Below are positions 19,928-31,004 of a stretch of 64,000 bases of DNA, piece after piece. The notes under the pieces were generated by a model. The model saw nothing but the letters and a program-made list of their open reading frames with translations, did no database searches and was not told where the DNA came from. Positions within the stretch are counted from its first letter, which is position 1. Each line of letters starts with the position of its first letter. The translations under genes and the position numbers were made by a program. This DNA is from Dermanyssus gallinae (Eukaryota; Arthropoda; Arachnida; Mesostigmata; Dermanyssidae), in NCBI GenBank assembly GCA_003439945.1, contig QVRM01001986.1, positions 29,326 to 93,325 of the forward strand, written 5' to 3'.

Positions 19928-20866
19928 ATGGAGATGGATAACTCGTGCGTCAAGTCTCTCGGCATTCGAAAACGTCCATCGGATACTACGATGGGAATTC
20001 ATTCTGACAAGAAACGCATTTCTGACGTCGTCGAACAACACACCGTTGCACCCAAGACGACCTTCGCAACAGGGATGACGGATTGCGCAGAGGCTAATCT
20101 CAAACAAGGCTTTGACGCGGAGGCATCATACGGCTGGGCGTTAACGGTCCTCAAAGGACATGTCAGGACAGTGGTAGAGTCCTGCAAGTTAAGAAACACC
20201 AGAATTGAGCTAAAGGAGATATCAGAGAAGCTGGACCTGGATCTCAACAGGGTCGAAACGGCAGTGGATTCCTTCAAGGTTTCTCTGCGGACCTCGCTAA
20301 AGGACGCGGAGGAGAGGATCGGGAGCCTCCGGAGCTCATTGGAGGCGGTGCAAAGGGAACGAGATGAGTTGCTGGCGCGGCCTTCTCAATCCTCGGACCC
20401 TTTAGCAATCTGCCTGCGATGTGCTCCGGCGGACCCTGAGGCTGCCCGAGTGTATTTAGAGTCGCGTATCTCGGCAGCGACGACGGCTGAAGACATTGCC
20501 AAACTAACGGGCCTGTTCTGGCCCCCAGGCTCCCTTCGGCAGGTTCCCTCATCTTCGGAGGGAATCACTTCTCTCAGGGAAGTGAGGGGCGTGCTGGTCG
20601 TGCCGGGAGCAAAGGCTGACTCAGAGGTACTTGCCGGCCTCGCCGGTCAATTCCCCTCTTTACCACGGCTGCTTACACAGCCCGCAGGTACGGCGGCGGT
20701 GTTGCATACCACAGATACCTGGGAGTCACTCGCTGGGACCCCAGGCAACGGTGGCGAGAATCGTCACCTTGTCGTAGGCATTCTACATCCCAACAAACCA
20801 TCGCAGGGTGGCGCATGTGCATCATGCATTCTCGAAACCTCCCAGAAGAAAAAAAAAGCCCCTTGA
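19928..20866 (+). CDS. R1-like ORF1 (coiled-coil) joined directly to the 3' UTR
   Basis: A 312-codon frame. Residues ~95-150 (KEISEKLDLDLNRVETAVDS, KDAEERIGSLRSSLEAVQRE) look like a coiled coil, as in many LINE ORF1 proteins that assemble on RNA; no CCHC knuckle or RRM is visible. From about 20808 the DNA is the R1-like 3' UTR seen at 10930-10970 (GGCGCATGTGCATCATGCAT...) followed by A9 at 20849-20857, so the last ~18 codons are UTR read in frame. The whole ORF2 is absent. The element therefore has ORF1 plus tail only, comparable in layout to the mammalian HAL1 derivative of L1. It lies against the broken 3' end of RLE-4 on the opposite strand (junction about 20858). ORF1 identity is inferred from the tail and coiled coil. 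Confidence 0.65.
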   Translation: MEMDNSCVKSLGIRKRPSDTTMGIHSDKKRISDVVEQHTVAPKTTFATGMTDCAEANLKQGFDAEASYGWALTVLKGHVRTVVESCKLRNTRIELKEISEKLDLDLNRVETAVDSFKVSLRTSLKDAEERIGSLRSSLEAVQRERDELLARPSQSSDPLAICLRCAPADPEAARVYLESRISAATTAEDIAKLTGLFWPPGSLRQVPSSSEGITSLREVRGVLVVPGAKADSEVLAGLAGQFPSLPRLLTQPAGTAAVLHTTDTWESLAGTPGNGGENRHLVVGILHPNKPSQGGACASCILETSQKKKKAP

Positions 20867-22990
20867 TTACTAACAGCTCGGATCCTGGCTTTATCGGCAA
20901 CCGACAATGCTCTAATAATTAAGTTAGCTAGTCGCTTTTCTTGTAGGGGGGTTGTCCAATTGCCCTGCTTAGCCCTATCGTCGGGAGGAGAATCAAACAA
21001 CGACGACAATTCGTCGGCCAGTCTTTGAAGTTCACCGTTAGGCGTCCCACCCATCACTATCCAATAATGTTTTAACCTTGTCCGGGTCAATGACGACGGG
21101 ATTGCAGGTCCTGCCGTCATGAGCGCGTCCGGCCCACCTAGGCCGCCTAAAGAATCCGGGAGCATTACCTGTTCCCTTGCCGCAGCGGTCAGCTTAAGAT
21201 TTAGTATGATCTCTAAAATGTCTAAGCTACGTCCATTAAATGGCTGTAAGAGCTCTTGTAATAAAAGCAGGTTGCAACCTCTAAGCAGGCGTGTTAACCT
21301 CGTGGTTGAAAAGCAAGATCTAAGAAGGAATAGGCCGCAGTGGACCCCCAATTGGGGTAGTCTGCTTGCCGCGAAGTCAAGTTTGTCTCTTCGACTGTCT
21401 AATGCCTTTGCAATGCCTTCCGGCAATAAGGGAATACCTAGCAGCTCCAGGTTAACTTTGTCCACTACACGACAGCCCGAAAGTAAGTCAAAACGGTTAG
21501 TTAAATCTAATGGCTCAACGCCGTTGTGAGCTGTGACATATACTTCACATTTGACCGGGTTCAATGTCAGACCGCTAATAGCACCAAATTAAATAACTAT
21601 CCGTATGTCGTCAAGTACGATCGGGAGGTCCCCGCCCAGAACCCCGTCATCTAAGCACCAGGCATTAAGGCGGGACTGCAGTGAATCCATCCATTCCTTG
21701 ATACACAAAAAAACGTGGAGGACCCAGGGGATCGCCCTGCTGAAGACCTGTCTGCGATAGCATAGCGTTGTGGGGTATCACCAGGTGTGATGGTTCTGAA
21801 CCATAGGCCAGAATCGTCTGGAGAAACAGTAATGGTGCCCACGACTTGACGGTTCGAAGCAAATGGTCCCTCCGAACCCTGTTGAAGGCGTTTCGGAAGT
21901 CTAGCTTGACCATCACCGTTGGCATTTTGCGCGATTGCAAAAATGCACGAGCACAGTGGACTACTACCTCTGTACCCCCCGAAGTAGCGACTCCTAGCTG
22001 GTGTTGGCCGAGAGTTGCTAAAATAGCTTCCCTATTATCGTAACAGCCGATTTTGGCCGCCCGTTTGCGAACATCTGAGGGACAAGCGATCGGACGTAAT
22101 AAGCCATCTTTTTTTCAAATGCAAAGATCCTTGCCCCAATGATGACAAACGGTAAAAGACAAGATGAAGGCGAGCTCCATCTGAGTACATCCACCACTTT
22201 AGCAATGGCGTCCGCCAGTCGACCGGTCGTGCTGCCCAGCGCATCAGACAACAAGTCCTGCAACAGACGGGGTTTTATGAAGTCTAAGCCGGCAGTTGAA
22301 TTTCTGCCAAAGGTCTTCATCCCACTCAGTATCTTTTCACGTGAGGTTGAAGAAGTGTGACTGCCGGCGGTGTGGGCATGAAGAGATCCGTGAGCGCATC
22401 TGGATGTTTGGAGCGGAGAGCTTCTGAATTTTCGTTGGCTGGCGCTAGCATATACTGGGAGCTCACCAATCTGGCAGCACCAGAGATATCGCCTTCTGAC
22501 AGCCTGACGTTCACTCGTCTGGGGAGGTCATCCTTGAGGTGGGCCATCATTTTGCGCCCTGATCCCTCGTGTGTCAGATCCCTGAGCCTTAATCCCGATG
22601 TAAAGTCGCGTAGGTTTTTCCTGACTAGGACAGACAAGGATTGAGCATCCTTTCTGGCCCGAGGGAGTCGCCACACGACCGGAGCGAAGGAGAACAAGGA
22701 GTACCAGGCGGAAGGGTCGTTGTCTTTGGCGACATTTAGGAAGACCTTAGTAAGCTCCTCCGCAACAGTGAACCGGTAGGTAAAATGCGTAACAGTTTGG
22801 CGTGACGCATGTTTGCCTGGATATCGATGAGTAGTGTATTAACATCAAAGTTTTCTGCCAGAGCCTGGTGGGATGTGGACGGCCTGTTGACGGCATCGGC
22901 GTGTCTGACCAATATTTGTCTGGCAAGACCCCTCCTGTGAAGACACCTCTACACACGGGACATGTAGCCTTGCTGAAGTTACCGACAACA
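20867..22990 (-). pseudogene. RLE-4 ORF2: zinc finger and reverse transcriptase, endonuclease missing
   Basis: Minus-strand pieces in order: C2H2-like finger CPVCRGVF...L..RHADAVNR (about 22975-22890, across a frameshift), then LLRILPTG; the N-terminal ORF2 domain FSFAPVVWRLPRARKD...SEGDISGAARL (22326-22697); GLDFIKPRLLQDLL and the fingers (22018-22320); VKLDFRNAFNRVRRDHLL, TGLQQGDPLGP (21665-21940); and the thumb from NPVKCEVYV to VADKARIRAVSNQGA (20867-21564). The catalytic YLDD region (near 21640-21660) reads with a changed first residue (WCLDDGV), and there are at least four frameshifts. The frame ends at the poly(A) of the ORF1-only element, so the Cys-His cluster and nuclease domain are lost. 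Confidence 0.8.
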
Positions 22991-23036
22991 AAAGCATGAT
23001 CGGCCTCACTTCCGTTTGGGATCTCGTTATCTGGCA

Positions 23037-24513
23037 TTATGATGTAAAAACTTTAAGCTTCTCTGCAAGTGGAAGGAGGGCCAAGAGAGGTTTTAGGGCC
23101 TCTGCAATCGTCTTTAAAGTTACCGCCAAATCAGGACTGATGCCCTCTAACATCCGAGCGACGTCCGTTAAGGCGCCTCTAACGTCTCTGCGCGGCATCT
23201 TGAAATGGATCTTTCCCTTCGTGATAAATTTAGAAGCGCGCAGCGGCCGAACGGCGACTCCCGTACGCCTTGGCTCTCTTTTGTTTGGGTTTTGGTAACG
23301 GTCGCGGATTAGGAAGAAGCAGCTGAGGCGAGGCGCTTTCTTGCGTGGCAGATATGCCCCTGAAAGCTGCTGCATAGTAAATTTGCTATTATTAGAACAA
23401 CCAGTTTGTGCGGTTTCTGCGACAGTGGCTGTGACTTTAGGTCCTTCCGTAATCGATGCACTCGGGTGCGCTGCCTTAACTTGCTGAAAAATGGCCTCCA
23501 TGATAATCCTGTTACGCTCACGGAGATAAGCCACACGCGGACAAGAACGCGATCCGGCCGCGTGAGAGCCACCGCAGTTTACACATTTTGATTGTTTGGT
23601 GCAACTGGACGCCAAATGATCAGATCCTCCACCTTTTTTGCAGGCCTTGCGAAGAGTACACCTGTCCGCTAGATGCCCCACTCGCTGACAATTGTAGCAT
23701 AGTTTTGGTTGATCAGGCTCCAGTACGACTGAGTGGGTGTTGTACCCCAGGAAGACAGGTACAGGCGGTTGGCGGTCAAACGTCAGGCTCACTTTGCTGA
23801 GGGGGTTTTACCAGCGTGACCTGTGCGGAATAACCGCCGAGCGTGCACCACACCGCAATCTACTAGCTCTTCGCGTATCTCGTCGTCTGTAAATGCGACA
23901 TCGACGCCTTGAATTCTCGCCTTGAATGAGGTTAGAGCCGGGCAGGTTACCGTGACGGGTATCGACCCTATTGCAGAAAGTTGCGTAAGCTTTCTGGCCG
24001 CATCCTCTGAGTTTACCCATACGGATATAGCGGCCTTACTGTTTGATATCTTGCAGTCAGGACAATTGGAACGAATAGCCTTAAATAACTGCAGCAATGT
24101 ACCATCAGCAAACTCACTTGAAGCAGGATCTTCGTTCGCTTTTCTCCAGATGACTACTTTAAAGGCGTTGAATAGCCCGCTAGACGCATCCACTCTCAGT
24201 TTGTCCATTGGACGTTGCTCGCGGGATGTAGTCTTCTGCTCACGCTTTAACTACCACCAACGTAATTGGTTCGTCAGGTTCATCGCAACCTGTAACCTTT
24301 TTTCGCTAACACCCTGGCGCTAAATCTTCTTCTACAATCTCAGACGTTTCGGCACCTCTACTGGGGTCGACTTGTGATACATCAGAGGCCGACTGGCTTC
24401 GAGACACCAGTTTGGGCCGCGATTAGTGTCCTTTTGGCAATTGTGCTCCTGGGCTCGGAGATATCCAAGCTGTCAGGCGGCTTTTTGCCTCTGGATTCTT
24501 CTGGCATTGTCCT
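23037..24513 (-). pseudogene. RLE-4 ORF1: gag-like protein with zinc knuckles
   Basis: ORF1 proteins of non-LTR elements bind element RNA. The start is taken as ATG at 24513 (MPEESRGKKPPDS). After frameshifts, 23789-24208 gives an RRM-like region (VVIWRKANEDP, LFKAIRSNCPDCKIS, VDVAFTDDEIREELVDCGV). A one-base shift in a C run near 23808 leads to 23037-23792: VSLTFDRQPPVPVFLGYNTH, then knuckles CYNCQRVGHLADRC, a degenerate second (CKKGGGSDHLASSC, second Cys lost) and CVNCGGSHAAGSRSC. The C-terminal part is basic and then Leu-rich. It precedes ORF2 on the same strand, giving a two-ORF element. Related ORF1s are at 17780-18290 and 30022-31004. Confidence 0.8.
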
Positions 24514-24934
24514 AGACTTTTAAATGCCTTAGGACAAAAATAAGTCCAAAAAATAAAATAAAATTAAATAATAACTCTAAAAAGTGCCACTCTTGGGAAA
24601 TAAACCGAGACTTCACAGCTGGCAGTCGCAGACGCTACCACCAGGCTACGACAGCTTTACAAGTCTAAACCACACGAAAGCAGTAGCGATCCCCGCCGCA
24701 GGTTGGTCACAGCCGTATGGCTAGCAATGACATCGGCAAATCGAACACAGTTGTCAGAGAGCCCTAAATGAGTCAGGACCCCCTGAAGAGTAACCAGAGT
24801 GCCTCCAGACGTATGGTGTGCACTGTTTGAACATTCAGTATGAAAAACCTAGATGATGCAATTATCACTACGAAAATCACAGTCAAGCCTCTTGTAATAG
24901 TTGATTTAATTGAATTAAATAAAACTTTTTTTTT
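24514..24934. other. RLE-4 5' flank and AT-rich DNA, no gene seen
   Basis: Contains the probable short 5' UTR of RLE-4 and unrecognised sequence up to the edge of block C. Confidence 0.4.
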
Positions 24935-25100
24935 TATTGAAATGTGTATTAAATCAAAGACACCAAGACTTTGATTAGATAACCAACGCTCACATACTCT
25001 CCTTCGATCGATTGATCTCAATTTCAGCGCTTATGTTATTGCACGTTGCTTTTTGTTTTAGTAAACACCGTTTACAGATGCCCAACTATAAGGAACTCAC

Positions 25101-25283
25101 ACATTTTTACTAGACACATGTAACCCTCTTCGTTTCTGCAACGGCTCGCGACTGGTGCCCTCAGTAAAGCCATTAATGTTGTAGATACGCTTGTGTTCAT
25201 GTTCTAAACGGTCGTTCAAATCGTTACGAGGCTGGACGCTGTAAGGTACTCTGAAATCGTATTGCAGTGTCGGATTAAATGCA
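25101..25283 (-). other. Candidate exon of an unidentified gene (block C)
   Basis: The minus-strand frame AFNPTLQYDFRVPYSVQPRN ... RIYNINGFTEGTSREPLQKR has a consensus donor (TGT|GTGAGT at 25095-25101) and an AG at its start. In block D (48297-48470) the equivalent sequence differs mainly by conservative changes (RVYNMNGFTEGSSREPLQKR), which suggests past protein-level constraint. D also has an indel early in the exon and has lost the donor. I do not recognise the protein. It lies on the same strand as the CD36 exons in E/F, but I have no evidence that it belongs to that gene. Confidence 0.3.
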
Positions 25284-25300
25284 CTTGTTCGGTAAACGAG

Positions 25301-25545
25301 CAAAATGGCTTAGTGACAAAGCCTTTGCCTTGCATTTGGGACCCAGATCGGCCACTCTTAAATTGGTTTTTATGGTTTCCAATTTACACAAGGGGAATGC
25401 CGGAGTGGACTAAAAATCGCCCATGACACGAAAAAACGTACACGGGCACTAGCCTTACGGAACAACTAAAAAAATAACGGGTCTAGTATCATGCGATTAT
25501 GCCTGTTCCGTACACGCCCGATTTTATTCAAAACTTCTTTAAATG
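25301..25545 (+). repeat. tRNA-derived SINE, family 1 (B box deleted)
   Basis: Same element as 48481-48725: A-box segment ATGGCTTAGTG, then after a shared body the tail ACACGGGCACTAG..CTTACGGAACAAC. A ~13-base deletion removes the GGGTTCGAGACCC B box present in the other copy, so this copy should be transcriptionally dead. Confidence 0.65.
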
Positions 25546-26840
25546 AAAAAGAATACACAAACAAGCGCATTAACCGTTAGACGTTGCCTACGTTCGATCT
25601 GCGTTGAGACTTTTAGCCGGGCATTTCACATAACGATATATGCTCAACAAACGGGTCGGCAGCAAAAAACAAATTTGTAATAATTAAAAAATGGCAACGG
25701 ATTATGTTTACTCTATTTTGTTAAAAAATGTCTTGTTTAAAATCAGATCTCTTCTACCTTTAATCTCATTTTTTCCGTTCTTTATATCGATTAGTTAAAC
25801 ACAAGGTATTCAATCCCAGATGCTATACAAGGTTTTCCACTATTTATGCCTGCTTATTTACCTGCTAGTTATAGCTACTTCCTGATCACCATAAATAATA
25901 GCAACGTTTTATAGCTTCCCTTCACTATAAGGTAGCTCTATTTGAGATCACTAATTTTGAACCCTTTTAGAAGCTTTTAGGTATTCATTATACACATGCG
26001 TTGCTATTACCCTGCGAATGCAGAGATATCTACTTTCGTGCAGAAATGAAATTTGTAGAGACCTAAATAATTGTTGGCAAATTCAGGCCACTGGCAAATT
26101 GCGCTGTCTTTGTTTGGGTGGAGCATTAAAGTCGATTCCCCCACAGACCATGGTTTGAGAAAATAGCACTCTAAAAGGCTGTACACGAAAAGTACATCTT
26201 CTAGATTGGGCTTCAATTGGGACAATTTTTTGTACAAATTCTAATAACGATTGAGTGTATTAGATCGTTTCGAAGGTCATGGATTGGACATTCGGGATGA
26301 AACCATTCTTGAGGAGAGTGTATGGATAATACACAAAACATTCGAACTGAACGGTACGTCTTTCTGCAGCACAAACTCCGTGGACAACGTTGAAAAACCG
26401 CAGCCGATTGGCAGAGTATGGTTTGTTTAAAAGCTATAATTAACGAAAACTATACATATATGGCAAAAAAAAATGGCACGTTTCTCCATAAGATCTTTCA
26501 CGACCACTCCAGACTCACAAAAACCCTACTTGCAACGATTTGAGTTATTTCTTACTCCAAAAATAGTGAAATAGAGAAAAACGATTCAATCCGGTAGAGC
26601 ACAAAACTGGAGATTGATGTGTGTTTCGGCGCATGGATCAACCGTCCTACGAAATGTTTAGAAGCCTGTCGAAATTCATTATAATCATTCGACTTAAAAA
26701 AGCACTTGTCCTTGAAATTACAAACGCTTAGTTAGGTTTCCATGCATGTGTACTTGCTCTCCTACATCAATACCAGCAATCGTTTAGTCATCTTCCAAGA
26801 AACTTTACTTGCTCAGAGGTACATGCACTTCAGGGCACCG

Positions 26841-27013
26841 ACTTTTTTGTTCTGGTAGGTTTCGGGAATGCATGATGCACATGCGCCACTAGCAGCCTGC
26901 GTGACTAGTGTGAGACTCGCAAACCCACTAAACCCGAATTCCTTCCACCCTCCCATGCTCGGTATTACTTTAGCATTACTTCGAAGCCGTGGGAGAGGCG
27001 TCTCTGCCGTACT
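26841..27013 (-). mobile_element. R1-like LINE 3' UTR fragment (5'-truncated insertion)
   Basis: Reverse complement matches the 3' UTR of the element at 9870-10993, including the terminal GCGCATGTGCATCATGCAT and a short A tail (T run at 26842-26848 on the plus strand). Block D has no insertion at the corresponding place (near 50165), so it entered block C after the C/D split. Confidence 0.8.
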
Positions 27014-27309
27014 TAAGGCTAACGGATGTTATCAGGATTTGGTGGCCCCATAGCTGAAGTTATATTAGCTGCACCGAATAAAGGATGGGACGAGGCTGGG
27101 ATGCAGTAAAGTCCACGAAGCCGCTTTTATTGTGCGCTAAGTTGCGGTCTTTGGGACTAGATATTGTTATTGATTTCGTTGCAGCCGTTAATGGTGGTGG
27201 ACTTGTTTCAGTTTTTGCGCGCTGATATTTGAGCTTTCTCTATACCACTATATTGTTCGCGCTGGTATTGCGGTTGGTCCCAGCAGAACATACGCTGCCG
27301 AAGAAATTC

Positions 27310-27420
27310 CATAAGATTCTGAGCCTGAGAGGTGGGGAGGAGCCCGGATGTAGTGGGTTTGAAAGTCCCACCAAGTCGCTGCTAGCTGCCAGTATTCCCG
27401 AAACATCACATAACAAACGA
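27310..27420 (+). repeat. Old R1-like 3' UTR relic
   Basis: GGTGGGGAGGAGCCCGGATG...TAGTGGGTTT...CCCGAAACAT resembles the R1-like 3' UTR at 10866-10965 but is well diverged. The same relic sits in block D at 51480-51575, so it predates the C/D duplication. Confidence 0.5.
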
Positions 27421-27696
27421 AGCTAAACCCTGGGAGTTTTCCCACTTTCAGCAACGTAATTCGTATATTTTTATGATGGTGCGAAACGTGTTGATTACTT
27501 GTCCTCTAACGCTTTTACTGGAAGTCTTTTGCTGGCGTTATTCTACTCTTGCAGGTGGGAGCTGTTTCATGTATCCCTTTGTAAAAGAAAAAGCTTCTAG
27601 ATAGAAACATTTCTGAAAAGTATTTGGCTGCCGTCTCGCTAATGCACAACCGTAACACAAGCAGCCGGTTGACACAACGCCGCTTCTGCTTAGGTT

Positions 27697-27987
27697 TTAC
27701 AGACTGTTCGTGCTGCAGAGGGGAGAATAGTTAAATTGAGTTGATATCTCCTTCACGCTTCCTGCGAGAGTAGTGCAACGTTTTTTGTCCAGTGCTGCGT
27801 ATTCCACTGCATGGTACTTGATACACCTCTGCAGGTAGAACCGGGAGGAGTACAACTCATACTCCTCGTAAAATGCTGCGTTTGAAGATACCAGGTGGTG
27901 ACAACCATGCACTATGTACGTGGTGTATATGTGACGACTGTCACATGCAGGACCAAACCAAAGGTGAGAGATATTGAAAACGTCCAA
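27697..27987 (-). other. Conserved coding-like frame, possible MYND-type Cys/His cluster (block C)
   Basis: The minus-strand frame MDVFNISHLWFGPACDSRHI...YLQRCIKYHAVEY aligns without gaps for ~75 codons with block D (51847-52182), where it reads FCLQRCTKYHAVECAP. The D version FCxxxC...YHxxEC looks like the second half of a MYND zinc finger (as in SMYD-type proteins); in C two of the cysteines are replaced. Frame conservation between copies is real; the family call is a guess. Confidence 0.25.
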
Positions 27988-29789
27988 GTCACCGACCTCC
28001 CGTCTGGGCTGTTCGACATTAGTTTTTCCTTTCCGAAAGAAAACATTTGTAAGGCCCCCTACGCAGCACCTTCTGCCTTAGTCGGATTGTTTCAATAGCC
28101 GGTGGACAGCCTGATATGAATTACACAAAGCGGTGTCTTGCTCGGATAGGCAAGCAAAGCACTTGCTTCACATATATTTAAAAAAAAACACCTATCAAGC
28201 TGGTTAAACTACGTAAGGTGATTGCACTTTTTTGTCAAGACTATACATCAGCCCCGGAGCAATCTTAAGCACGAAGAACCTCACTGTTGATAATACGGAC
28301 AATCGTCGGACATTGCCTACCTGCCCGTAAAGAGAGACAAGGAGAATAATGAAATCCACGACTTAAACAGAACCGTCCTTTTTACCTACGTTCCATTTAG
28401 GATCGTTTTAATAGGCGTTGCTCACAGTTTAAAGCGGTTGGCTGTCTTAAGCTTCAGAATGGCGTCGAACAAAGACGCCAAAAACACGAAACTCGGAGAC
28501 TTGCTAGGTTAACAACAAGTCAGCCTACACTTACGCAGAATATGCGCAGATATGTTGCTCTTTTCTAACGCAATCATTAATGATAAGTCCGCCATGAATT
28601 CATCTTACATCGGAATGTCACGTTGCTATAGATATATATATATATATTTATATATATGCATACAGTTTATTTCGAAAAAGTTAAAAGGTCCTGCTGCCAA
28701 ACGTAGCACGTGTGTAAAATATACCACTAACTATTTAGACGTTTTTTTATCTGTAGAAGATTTACCTGTTCCCTCTATTGCGTTACAATTATTTCCATAT
28801 ATGAAGATTACCCTGAAAATTAAACAATTGTAAAGCATATTTGTATTTAAACTTAAAATAAAAATCCGACTGGCAATCGCAACGGTGATGATCCATGCAT
28901 TTCGACGTCATATCATAGAGAATAACAGCGCATTATATAATACAACATCTGTAATAGATAATCATAACATCTCGTACTCATTACAAACATCTATAATTGG
29001 CTGTTAAAGCGTTAAAACATGCAGATAAACTTTCCTGCACGACTACAGGTCGTCACACAAGGACGTTTTTTACCGCTCTTAGATTTTTTTCCGAAATCAC
29101 TAACGTAAGAAAAAGCAAATAAGTTATGCCTCTGAGCAACACACTTGACGAAACACGCTCCGCTATAATCACATTCAGGATCCGCTGCAATATTTTCTAG
29201 TGGGCTTACCTACGGTACCTGCACAGACCCCAATAACGGCTAGTTTTTTTAATTATTATAGTTTGAATAGCAGTATAAAAGCCAGTCGAAAAAATGGCTA
29301 ATCGATATGATTTTTGTTCGCAGCGCACAATATACCTGGTTTAGGTGCACAACATACGATTCCTAAACATTTCATGCATTTTAGAGATAATGTAAACATT
29401 AGCCACATATTACAAGCTGCAGTAGCGTTAGTCAGAAACTGTTCTTGTATTTTCAGTTTTGCGCATTAGACAATGAAGGTCACTACCAATTACAGTAATC
29501 TGAGTTGTAAATCAACCAAATCAGCGATGAGGCAATGAGAAGGCCTCTGCACTTCAAATTACATTTTTGCGTCACTCACTACCTTTTTGTAATTGACACT
29601 GCTGTGAACATAACCGAAAATGATTCAGCCGTGTGCTTCATTTGACCCTGTTTACGCAAGGACACTGCATATGGCGGCGTGTCGAGGACGGCTGTCACTT
29701 ATAGACCAGTTATTAAGCTCCATTAAACGTGGCAATTGAGTTTGACGCCAGGGCGCTGACGTCTGTGCGGTAGTACTCGTCATTTCAAC

Positions 29790-31004
29790 TAAATATTTGA
29801 ATTTTTTTTATAAATATTTTTTTCGTCGTCTGCTACGGCGACAAACGGTTGTGTCCTGCGTGAGCTCTGCGAATATTCCTCTCGTTTAGTGGTTTTAACG
29901 AGTTTTTCCAGACAAACTTTGTGCAAGCGCTTCTCTTTGTGTTCAAGTGCCCGGTGCGGTGTGCTCTGTGTATTTTTCCGGGTTCCTTCCTGGTTTTCAA
30001 ACGCTTCGGCTTTCCCGACCGATGAAACCCGATCTGATGGACGGCAATGTGGATGCAGACGGTGGGAGCAGCGGCTCAAGCGGTCACTTCCGCGGGCCGC
30101 CTTCTGCTACGCCGTCTTCGTCTGCGGCGCTGTCTGCCATGGCGGCGGAGGGTAGCCGCACGATGCGGTCACGTTTAGAGATGTTGTCTGCAGGTGCCGC
30201 TACACCTGTGCTCGATGTGCAGCGCACGTCGCCTGTGAGGCCGGCCTCTGTCGCCGGCGCATCCGATATGCTTGCCTGCCAACCTAAGGAAGTGGTTAGC
30301 TCAGCTGGTGACTCTCGCAGCACCGCTGTAGTGGCGGAGATGACAGCTGTCGAGACTACACCAGCTATTCCAGTCGCGCAGGAGCCTACTCTCAAACGGG
30401 CCCGTAGTGCCTCAGATACGGAGGATTCTCGTAACGGTGCTGGACTTTCTCGGGGAGTCTGTGATACGATTGGTGACGACGGCTTCGTGACAGTCGTGAA
30501 CAAGAAATCAGTTCGGCGAGTGATTAAAGCTGAAGCGGAACTTTCACGCTTCCGTGAATCGGTTGACAATGGCACCGGTCCAGTCTACACAGTGCGGTTT
30601 ACGTCACAGGATTTCACGCTTCCGGCACCTAAAGGTTCCAATAAGCAGCAGCAGGTCCGGCGCCCGGACTTTTGGAGCGAACAACTGGTGAAAGTATTTA
30701 AGGCCCTCCAAGACTTGGTGCCGGCGGCAACGTTGGGAGGCGGTCCCAAGGGGATAACGGCCACTGTGCCCACGATTTCGGCCGCAAGCGACTTTGTGTC
30801 CGTCAGGGCGTTGGAAGGCGTGCCGGTGGTAGGATTGTGTTCCACAATGGATCAGTGTTGGGGCGTCATCAAAGACGTAAACCCGGCCTTTTCTGACGAG
30901 TGTCTGCTATCCGAGCTCGCCTCGTACGGTGCGATGAAGATAAGGAGAGACACGAGGCCCGGGCTCAAGAACGAAAAGAATGTCCGAGTGCCGGAACAGA
31001 ACCG
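29790..31004 (+). pseudogene. Orphan non-LTR retrotransposon ORF1 (gag-like), cut at block A
   Basis: Probable 5' UTR from ~29790 and start at 30022 (MKPDLMDGNVDADGG); the longer frame from 29947 adds an unlikely hydrophobic leader. After a Ser/Ala-rich, low-complexity N-terminus it has DDGFVTVVNKKSVRR (about 30477-30520), a motif frequent before the RNA-binding part of LINE ORF1s, and then an RRM-like region VKVFKALQDLVPAATLGGGP ... VNPAFSDECLLSELASYGAM, closely matching the layout of RLE-4 ORF1. It stops being homologous at ~31004, exactly where block A begins. The frame runs on to 31233 only because block A happens to be open. No zinc knuckles or ORF2 follow. Confidence 0.75.

Larger units (their letters stand above)
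24935..29780. repeat. Duplicated block C (partner of D and the left part of A/B)
   Basis: 24935-28430 matches 47545-52610 in order. 28430-29780 matches 31520-32560 and 53320-55920, so the left part of A/B exists in three copies. Identity to D and to A/B is roughly 85%, well below A versus B. The block carries a SINE, an R1-like 3' fragment, two conserved coding-like segments and one (TA)n run at 28633-28650. The end of the block is about where ORF1 (29790 on) begins. Confidence 0.75.

Noticed and set aside
30084..30575. 163-codon minus-strand ORF
   Set aside because: Antisense shadow of the low-complexity N-terminal part of ORF1 at 30022-31004.
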